Shown here: positions 6,336-11,309 of the stretch, piece by piece
How the letters are laid out: each line of letters starts with the position of its first letter
How positions within the stretch are numbered: the first letter of the stretch is position 1
Assembly (NCBI GenBank): GCA_002499705.1
Contig: DAMU01000073.1
Location: 1-11,309, forward strand
Direction of reading: 5' to 3'
From: Euryarchaeota archaeon UBA91
GTDB lineage: Archaea > Thermoplasmatota > Poseidoniia > Poseidoniales > Poseidoniaceae
Length of the DNA stretch: 11,309 nt
Program-made: the position numbers and the translations under genes
Notes under the pieces: generated by a model
What the model saw: the letters and a program-made list of their open reading frames with translations, nothing else
Database searches by the model: none
What the model was told of the DNA's origin: nothing

Positions 6336-7355
6336 ATGGCAAAGAAAAGTCACCCACGAAGAGGATCGATGGCGTTTAGCCCGCGAAAGCGTGCAAGCCG
6401 TACATTTGGTCTGGTAAAATCGTGGCCTACAACCGATGCGAGCGAAGTGAGAATGCAAGGATTTGCCGGCTGGAAAGCAGGTATGACCCATATTCTCGCT
6501 CGAGATTTAAACCCAAGAAGCCTTTCTGCTGGACAAGAAGTTCGAGTCCCAGTTACTGTCGTAGAATGCCCTAAGATGCGCATTCTCGGTGTTCGTGGAT
6601 ATTCTATGAACGCCTACGGAAAGCAAGCAGCAGGTGAAGCTTGGGTTGATGCAAGTCAAATCACCGAAGCATTCCCTGACCTTTTCAAGCGACTACCAGA
6701 ACGCAAAGAGCATGATGCAGACAAGCACTTCGAAAACCTCGACAAAGCAGATTTGGTCGAAGTTCGACTTATCGTTGCTACACAACCTTCTGCAGTATCC
6801 AGCCTACCTTCAAAGACACCTGACCTTATGGAAATTGGACTTGACGGTGGCACAATCGGTGAGAAACTCGCTTTCGCTAAGGAAAAGTTGGGCGAAGAAT
6901 ACTCTTTCGCAGATGCTTTCGAGGAAGGCGGTCTAACCGATATCGTTGCAGTTACTAAAGGATACGGATGGCAAGGTGTCATCAAGCGTTTCGGTGGTAA
7001 ATTGCAATCTCACAAGAACTCTAAGAAACGCCGTCAGCACGGAAACATGGGTGCTTTCGGTGACGGATATGTTCGAAAGTCTATCCGTCAGGGTGGTCAA
7101 ACAGGATACCATCAACGCACAGAATACAACAAGCGTATTCTCCGAGTTGCATCTCCTGAAGATCATGCTATTTCCCCCGCAGGTGGTTTCCTCCACTACG
7201 GAGAAGTTAATTCCGATTACATCCTTGTAAAGGGCAGTGTACCAGGACCGGCAAAGCGATTGATTCGTTTCCGTGATGCAACACGTGGCTCTGACAAGAA
7301 TCTAGCGCCTTACGAAATCACTTACGTAAGCACATCATCTAAGCAGGGGGTCTGA
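6336..7355 (+). CDS. rpl3: Ribosomal protein uL3 (L3)
   Basis: 339 residues, the usual archaeal/eukaryotic L3 size. The N-terminus MAKKSHPRRGSMAFSPRKRA matches the archaeal family, whose members start with a basic segment of HSPRRGS type. The C-terminal half carries KGYGWQGVIKRFGGK and GGQTGYHQRTEYNKR, the conserved loop region that reaches the peptidyl transferase centre. L3 is one of the first proteins to join the 50S subunit, on 23S rRNA. It is the first gene of the operon here, as in most archaeal S10 clusters, and follows the structured leader. The gap to uL4 is 2 bases. Nothing unusual in the protein was seen. Confidence 0.97.
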   Translation: MAKKSHPRRGSMAFSPRKRASRTFGLVKSWPTTDASEVRMQGFAGWKAGMTHILARDLNPRSLSAGQEVRVPVTVVECPKMRILGVRGYSMNAYGKQAAGEAWVDASQITEAFPDLFKRLPERKEHDADKHFENLDKADLVEVRLIVATQPSAVSSLPSKTPDLMEIGLDGGTIGEKLAFAKEKLGEEYSFADAFEEGGLTDIVAVTKGYGWQGVIKRFGGKLQSHKNSKKRRQHGNMGAFGDGYVRKSIRQGGQTGYHQRTEYNKRILRVASPEDHAISPAGGFLHYGEVNSDYILVKGSVPGPAKRLIRFRDATRGSDKNLAPYEITYVSTSSKQGV

Positions 7356-7357
7356 AG

Positions 7358-8239
7358 TTGAAGGTCAATGTTCTCGATATTACAAACACCGTCAGCCAAG
7401 ACGAAGTTGATGCAGGTCGCCTCCAAGAGAATTTCGAAATCTCTGTTGAAGAGGGCAAGAAAGTTACTCTTTCTGAAGCATTCTCTACCGAACTTCGTAC
7501 TGACCTCATCAAGTTAGCCGTGGCTTCAAGCCGTGCAAACCGTCGCCAAGCATACGGTTCTCGTGCTCATGTTGGAAAGCGAGCACCTATGGCTGGTATG
7601 AAGCACTCCGTCGAATGGTGGGGTAAGGGTCGTGGTGTATCACGTATTATGCGTCGAACTGGCCAGAGCCGAGCAGCACAAAATCCACACACAAAAGGTG
7701 GACGCCGTGCTCATGGACCAAAGGTCGAAAAGAATTGGGGCCGAAAACTCAACCTCAAGGAACGCCGTATCGCTCGAGATTCTGCACTTGCTGCAACCAC
7801 ATCGGTTGAGACTGTGAGTTCTCGTGGTCATCGTTTCTCTGAAGAAATCTCAAGCCTTCCTATTGTTCTCGGCAATTATGCTGAAGTTCGTGACGGAAAG
7901 ACTGAGAAATTCGACATTGAAACCTTCAACCATGGCTCTGCAACACGCAAGGTCATCGCAATTTTCAATGAAATCGGTCTTGGGGATGATTTGAATCGTG
8001 CCCGCGACGGACGAAACATCCGTGCAGGTAAAGCAACCATGCGTGGACGTGTCCACAAAACTCCAAAGTCCATCCTCCTTGTTGTCAAGGAAAAGTCTGG
8101 CTTGGCTCAAGCCGCTCGAAACCTTCCAGGTGTCGATGTTGTTGCCGCTCGAGACTTGTGTGCTGAAGACTTGGCCCCTGGTGGCGACATCGGTCGTTTG
8201 ACCGTCTTTACAAAAGATGCTGTGGAGGCACTTAACTGA
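7358..8239 (+). CDS. rpl4: Ribosomal protein uL4 (L4/L4e)
   Basis: 293 residues, longer than the roughly 255 typical of archaeal L4. The N-terminus MKVNVLDITNT, the segment ASSRANRRQAYG, the tunnel-lining loop rich in Gly/Arg (KGRGVSRIMRRTG) and GGRRAHGPKVEKNW identify the archaeal L4e type. L4 binds 23S rRNA and its loop lines the peptide exit tunnel. The start is a TTG at 7358 with an AGGGGG ribosome-binding site (7345-7350) inside the last codons of uL3. No ATG nearby would keep the family's conserved MKVNV start. The stop TGA is embedded in the Shine-Dalgarno site of uL23. Confidence 0.96.
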   Translation: MKVNVLDITNTVSQDEVDAGRLQENFEISVEEGKKVTLSEAFSTELRTDLIKLAVASSRANRRQAYGSRAHVGKRAPMAGMKHSVEWWGKGRGVSRIMRRTGQSRAAQNPHTKGGRRAHGPKVEKNWGRKLNLKERRIARDSALAATTSVETVSSRGHRFSEEISSLPIVLGNYAEVRDGKTEKFDIETFNHGSATRKVIAIFNEIGLGDDLNRARDGRNIRAGKATMRGRVHKTPKSILLVVKEKSGLAQAARNLPGVDVVAARDLCAEDLAPGGDIGRLTVFTKDAVEALN

Positions 8240-8249
8240 GGTGAACAAC

Positions 8250-8507
8250 ATGAATGCATATGACATTATTATTCAACCATGGTTGACTGAAAAATCGATG
8301 GAAGCTCGTACTACCGAGGACCGTCTTGAATTCATTGTCCGCCGTAGCGCTACAAAAGATCAAATCGCACGTGCGGTTGAAACCATCTTCGAAGTCGAAG
8401 TGGCGAAAGTCAACGTTCGAAACTCCAAACACGGCAAGCACGCTTCCGTCAAGCTTGCCGAGGGTTATGACGCAGAAGACGCAGCAATGCGCTTGGGAGC
8501 ATTCTGA
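8250..8507 (+). CDS. rpl23: Ribosomal protein uL23 (L23)
   Basis: 85 residues, normal for archaeal L23. PWLTEKSM near the N-terminus, FIVRRSATKDQIARAVE and VAKVNVRNSKHGKHASVKL are typical. L23 sits at the exit of the peptide tunnel, where it docks signal recognition particle and chaperones. The ATG at 8250 is chosen over an in-frame GTG at 8217 that would overlap uL4. The site TGAGGTGA (8237-8244), containing the uL4 stop, is correctly spaced only for 8250. Confidence 0.97.
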   Translation: MNAYDIIIQPWLTEKSMEARTTEDRLEFIVRRSATKDQIARAVETIFEVEVAKVNVRNSKHGKHASVKLAEGYDAEDAAMRLGAF

Positions 8508-8518
8508 GGTGATTTATC

Positions 8519-9235
8519 ATGGGTAAGAGAATACGTGCACAACGAAAAGGTTCCTCTCCACGATACCGTGTTGCAAGCCATCGGTTCCCAGGTGCGAACC
8601 GCATGCCTCGTGCTGAAGGTGTCGTCGGTGAGATTACTGAATTGCTTCACAGTCCAGTCCATTCAGCGCCTCTCGCTCGAATGAAGTTGCCTGATGGTGA
8701 ATCCACACTCGTTGTGGCTACTGAAGGCCTCTCAGTGGGTGCAAGTGTTGCTATTGGAGACAATGCAGCACTTCGACCTGGTAACATTACTTCCCTGGCA
8801 AACATCCCAGAAGGTACCGCAATCAACAATCTTGAACTCCGTCCTGGTGACGGTGGAAAGGTTGCTCGTGCTGCTGGCAACTCGTGTTTCATTGAAGCAC
8901 GAATTGGTGACAAAGTCCGAGTTCGAATGCCATCAGGATCTCTCCGTGAACTGCCTGCAAACTGCCGTGCAACCATCGGTGTTCTTGCTGGTCACGGTCG
9001 AGACGAAATGCCACTGCGAACTGCTGGTGCTGCTTACTACAAGGCGAAGGCCCGTGGTAAGTTGTTCCCTCACGTCAGCGGTGTAGCAATGAATCCTGTA
9101 GACCACCCTCACGGTGGTGGAAACCACCAAGCTGTTCACGGTCCAAACTCAGTCGCTCGTGGCACCCCTCCAGGTGCTAAGGTCGGTCTGATTGCACCAA
9201 GCCGAACTGGCCGAGGCCGAGGCAAGAAAATTTGA
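8519..9235 (+). CDS. rpl2: Ribosomal protein uL2 (L2)
   Basis: 238 residues, the archaeal L2 length. MGKRIRAQRKGS is the archaeal N-terminus. AGRN-like RAAGNSCFIEARIGDKVRVRMPSG-type sequence forms the SH3-like core. NPVDHPHGGGNHQ (about 192-204) is the nearly invariant loop with the histidine linked to peptidyl transferase function. The C-terminal tail is strongly basic and contacts 23S rRNA. The start ATG follows TGAGGTGATTTATC, in which the first three bases are the uL23 stop. Confidence 0.98.
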   Translation: MGKRIRAQRKGSSPRYRVASHRFPGANRMPRAEGVVGEITELLHSPVHSAPLARMKLPDGESTLVVATEGLSVGASVAIGDNAALRPGNITSLANIPEGTAINNLELRPGDGGKVARAAGNSCFIEARIGDKVRVRMPSGSLRELPANCRATIGVLAGHGRDEMPLRTAGAAYYKAKARGKLFPHVSGVAMNPVDHPHGGGNHQAVHGPNSVARGTPPGAKVGLIAPSRTGRGRGKKI

Positions 9236-9246
9236 GGTGATGAATT

Positions 9247-9744
9247 ATGGCACGTAAGAAAAAGAAGTCCTTTATGACCCCTAAAGCCAGTCGACGTAAG
9301 GCACGTAAGCGCCTTTCGACGACAACTGGCCGTATAAAGAAAGAATTCACCTACCGTGGATACTCAGTTGAAGAACTGTCTGGTTTCCCACTCTTCCCTC
9401 CAGAAGATGACCCGTCTGCAATTTCTATTGCTACCGTTCTTTCATCCCGAGCTCGCCGTTCAATGGTTCGTGGTTTCTCTGTAGAGAATGAGCATTTCCT
9501 TAACAGAGTGCGCCGTTCAAACGGAAAGACTGTTCGAACACATCGCCGAGATATGCCAATTCTTCCTGAATTCGTTGGAAAGACCATCGCTGTTTACAGT
9601 GGACAAACATTCGTTCCTGTTGAAATCAAGCCAGAAATGATTGGTCATTATCTTGGTGAATTCGCAATTACCCGAAGAGGTGTCGCTCACAGCGGACCTG
9701 GTGTCGGAGCAACTCGGTCGTCCAAGCACGTGGCCCTAAAGTGA
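9247..9744 (+). CDS. rps19: Ribosomal protein uS19 (S19)
   Basis: 165 residues, somewhat longer than the usual archaeal S19 (about 130-150). The extra length is mainly a Lys/Arg-rich N-terminal extension (about 1-32). The core is clear: EFTYRGYS, RRSMVRGF (about residue 74), THRRDMPILPEFVGKTIAVYSG and GHYLGEFAITRR. S19 lies in the head of the 30S subunit near S13 and contacts tRNA in the A and P sites. It is translated from ATG 9247 after TGAGGTGATGAATT, whose first three bases are the uL2 stop. The spacing to uL22 is equally tight. Confidence 0.97.
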   Translation: MARKKKKSFMTPKASRRKARKRLSTTTGRIKKEFTYRGYSVEELSGFPLFPPEDDPSAISIATVLSSRARRSMVRGFSVENEHFLNRVRRSNGKTVRTHRRDMPILPEFVGKTIAVYSGQTFVPVEIKPEMIGHYLGEFAITRRGVAHSGPGVGATRSSKHVALK

Positions 9745-9748
9745 GGTG
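9742..9748 (+). promoter_or_regulatory. Stop-embedded Shine-Dalgarno site deciding the uL22 start
   Basis: TGAGGTG combines the uS19 stop with the ribosome-binding site. Two ATGs follow four bases apart (9751 and 9755). Only 9755 is in the uL22 frame; the GTG at 9746 lies within the site itself and is rejected as a start. Confidence 0.75.
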
Positions 9749-9754
9749 TTATGT

Positions 9755-10348
9755 ATGGTAAAGACACAATTAGACCGACGTTCAAAGCGACGCGAGAATC
9801 CTCAAAAGGGTTACACGCAATTGCTTCAGGGTAGCCGACTTGCAACTGCTCGTGCAGTCAACATGGACATGCACGTTAAGCACTGTTTCGAAATTTGCCG
9901 ACATGTCAAGAACATGAAGGCTGGCGAAGCAATTGCTTTCCTCAACGAAGTTCTCAAGATCGACTCAGACCGTGCAGACATTCGTCGAAAGGCAGCTGCA
10001 GTTCCATTCCGTCTTGGAAGTGGAAACAAGAAGAAGCGCCGAACCGGTCCTTCAATGGTTGGACACCGCAAAGGTAAGGTCGGACCAGGTCGCTATCCAG
10101 TTAAGGGATCTCGTGCAATCATTAAGTTGATTCAAAGTGCAATGGAAAACGCTCGACATCAATACGAAGACGTGGACCCTGAAGAAATGCAAATTACACA
10201 CATCGCAGCACACCGTGGACAAATCCGAAAGGGATTCATCCCTCGTGCTCGTGGCCGTGCTACTCCTTCGAATCACTACCAAGTGAATCTCGAAATATTC
10301 CTTGAAGACTTTAGTGTTCAAGAAGATGAGTTGGAGGACGACTTCTGA
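9755..10348 (+). CDS. rpl22: Ribosomal protein uL22 (L22)
   Basis: 197 residues, against about 155 for typical archaeal L22. Recognised by HVKHCFEICRHVKNM, AAAVPFRLGSGNKKKR, the beta-hairpin region GKVGPGRYPVKGSRAIIKLI and the C-terminal THIAAHRGQIRKGFIPRARG followed by RATPSNHYQVNLEI. The long hairpin lines the exit tunnel opposite L4. The extra residues are a basic stretch before the hairpin (about 89-107) and an acidic tail (EDELEDDF); both may be lineage-specific. The gene starts 10 bases after the uS19 stop, and its own stop is fused to the uS3 Shine-Dalgarno site. Confidence 0.97.
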   Translation: MVKTQLDRRSKRRENPQKGYTQLLQGSRLATARAVNMDMHVKHCFEICRHVKNMKAGEAIAFLNEVLKIDSDRADIRRKAAAVPFRLGSGNKKKRRTGPSMVGHRKGKVGPGRYPVKGSRAIIKLIQSAMENARHQYEDVDPEEMQITHIAAHRGQIRKGFIPRARGRATPSNHYQVNLEIFLEDFSVQEDELEDDF

Positions 10349-10353
10349 GGTGA
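10346..10353 (+). promoter_or_regulatory. Stop-embedded Shine-Dalgarno site deciding the uS3 start
   Basis: TGAGGTGA includes the uL22 stop codon. ATG 10354 touches the site with no spacer, while ATG 10360, two codons later in the same frame, has the normal 6-base gap and gives the N-terminus MAGKQS. The later start is therefore preferred. Confidence 0.7.
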
Positions 10354-10359
10354 ATGATT

Positions 10360-11052
10360 ATGGCAGGAAAACAAAGTACACTCCGAACAATTGTCAATCG
10401 CAACGTTGAACGCCTTCTGGTCAAGGAATTCCTGATGGAGAACACCAAGGGAGCCGGTTTTGGCGACCTTGTTATCCGACGAACCCCTCAAGGAACTGAG
10501 GTTACTGTTCACGCTGAACGCCCAGGTATGGTCATTGGCCGTAAGGGTAAGATCATCAACGAATTACAAAAGCGCCTCAATGAAGAATTCAACATTGAGA
10601 ACCCTAAACTGAAAGTGGAAGAAGTTGACCGAAAGGCTGCAACTTTGAATGCTCAAGTTATGGCTGAGAAGATTACTTCTGCTCTTGAGCGTGGATGGTA
10701 TTACCGCCGTGCAGGTGCAAGTGCAGCCCAGAATATCATGGAATCCGGTGCTCGTGGCGTCATTGTTACCGTTGCAGGTAAGTTGACCGGTTCACGAAAC
10801 CGAACTCAAAAGTTCATTCTTGGTCACGTCAAGTATTGCGGTGAAACTGCACTACAACACATGGACAAGGGTTACTCAGTCGCAGTAAAGAAACTTGGAA
10901 CCATCGGCGTCACTGTTGAAATCATGCGCCCAGGAACCCGTCTACCTCACGAAATCAGTATCTTCTCTGATGAAGAGCTCCGAATTCGTGAAGAGCAAGC
11001 AGCTGCTGAAGCAGCAGCAGCCCAAGCAGCACCAACGGAGGCGAGTGAATGA
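10360..11052 (+). CDS. rps3: Ribosomal protein uS3 (S3)
   Basis: 230 residues. An N-terminal type II KH domain contains the RNA-binding GRKG loop (60-63) in ERPGMVIGRKGKIINEL. It is followed by EEVDRKAATLNAQVMAEKI and the C-terminal S3 fold with RRAGASAAQNIMESGARGV, KYCGETALQHMDKGYS and VTVEIMRPGTRLPHEI. S3 lies at the mRNA entry of the 30S subunit. The protein ends in a low-complexity Ala/Glu tail (about 211-230) encoded by GCA-rich DNA. The final bases overlap the uL29 start (ATGA). Confidence 0.97.
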   Translation: MAGKQSTLRTIVNRNVERLLVKEFLMENTKGAGFGDLVIRRTPQGTEVTVHAERPGMVIGRKGKIINELQKRLNEEFNIENPKLKVEEVDRKAATLNAQVMAEKITSALERGWYYRRAGASAAQNIMESGARGVIVTVAGKLTGSRNRTQKFILGHVKYCGETALQHMDKGYSVAVKKLGTIGVTVEIMRPGTRLPHEISIFSDEELRIREEQAAAEAAAAQAAPTEASE

Positions 11053-11243
11053 GTCACGTTTCAAACCGTGAAATCGCTTCGATGAGCCAAGAGGCTCGCG
11101 AATCCCGTCTTCTTGAACTTCAAGAAGAGTTGCTCCAACTTCGTGCTGAAAAAGCGCTTGGTGGCACACCTTCGAACATAGGAGCATACAAGGCTACACG
11201 CCGAAGTATCGCTCGACTCAAAACACACTTGAATAACAACTGA
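11049..11243 (+). CDS. rpl29: Ribosomal protein uL29 (L29)
   Basis: 64 residues, normal size. A two-helix protein with REIASMSQEARESRLLELQEELLQLR followed by the family signature ALGGTPSNIG and a C-terminal helix with RRSIARLKT. L29 sits by the tunnel exit next to L23. The start ATG overlaps the uS3 stop (ATGA). GGAGG (11037-11041), inside the last codons of uS3, is correctly spaced 7 bases upstream, indicating translational coupling. Confidence 0.96.
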   Translation: MSHVSNREIASMSQEARESRLLELQEELLQLRAEKALGGTPSNIGAYKATRRSIARLKTHLNNN

Positions 11244-11265
11244 ATGAAAAAAGGAGAAGAAAACA

Positions 11266-11309
11266 ATGGCGGCTATCTGTAACACTTGCGGACTCCCAAA
11301 CGAACTCTG
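11266..11309 (+). CDS. sui1: Translation initiation factor SUI1/aIF1, N-terminal fragment
   Basis: Fourteen codons are visible before the window ends: M-A-A-I-C-N-T-C-G-L-P-N-E-L. Archaeal SUI1 (aIF1) proteins begin with a small zinc-binding element of the form CPxCGLPxELCxC, and the gene lies directly after L29 in many archaeal operons, so context and sequence agree. aIF1 monitors start-codon selection on the 30S subunit. The ribosome-binding site AAGGAG (11251-11256) lies 9 bases upstream. The conserved core domain lies beyond the window. Confidence 0.8.
   Translation, partial: MAAICNTCGLPNEL

Noticed and set aside
9751..9834. ATG at 9751 as the start of a separate short frame.
   Set aside because: It is out of frame with uL22 and stops after about 28 codons; uL22 similarity is in the frame of ATG 9755.
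10995..11035. GCA-rich repeat at the end of uS3 as a possible microsatellite.
   Set aside because: It encodes an Ala-rich tail common in ribosomal protein C-termini, and the repeat is short and imperfect.
1..11309. CRISPR arrays, insertion sequences, tRNA or rRNA genes.
   Set aside because: No regularly spaced repeats, transposase frames, terminal inverted repeats or TPsiC-arm-like motifs were seen on either strand.

Overview
The window is archaeal. It holds the tail of a group II chaperonin (thermosome), a Hef-type helicase-nuclease, and the start of the archaeal S10/spc ribosomal operon (uL3-uL4-uL23-uL2-uS19-uL22-uS3-uL29-SUI1). Gene order, full-length Hef, mesophile-like base composition and strong GGTGA-type Shine-Dalgarno sites suggest a euryarchaeon of the Thermoplasmatota side. 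A marine Poseidoniales (Marine Group II) genome is my best guess; this rests on pattern recognition, not on a search.

Layout. 1-53: last codons of a thermosome subunit on the plus strand. 54-187: intergenic, with a T-rich terminator-like hairpin and a weak promoter-like stretch. 188-2437: a 749-residue protein with two tandem flavodoxin (FMN) domains fused to a region that aligns by eye with the SdhB/FrdB-HdrC iron-sulfur subunit. Every expected cysteine ligand of that region is gone. 2447-3307: a HdrB/SdhE-type CCG-domain protein that has lost 8 of the 10 usual cluster cysteines. 3308-6085 (minus): Hef, whose stop codon directly abuts the stop of the CCG gene. 6086-6335: a divergent intergenic region that can fold, best on the plus strand, into a chain of hairpins ahead of the ribosomal operon. 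6336-11309: nine tightly packed translation genes on the plus strand; the last one (SUI1) runs off the window.

How the parts work together. The ribosomal genes form one transcription unit. At most junctions the upstream stop codon is embedded in the next gene's Shine-Dalgarno sequence (TGAGGTGA), with a stop-to-start distance of 12-14 bases. The same device, as TGAGGCGA, joins the flavodoxin-fusion gene to the CCG gene, so those two are very likely co-translated and probably form a complex.

That pair is the most interesting content. It looks like an electron-transfer module of the succinate dehydrogenase / thiol:fumarate reductase / heterodisulfide reductase type, from which iron-sulfur binding has been erased in both subunits while two intact FMN domains have been added. 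Its function is unknown. Iron-sparing flavin-based electron transfer and a redox-sensing or scaffold role are both inferences.
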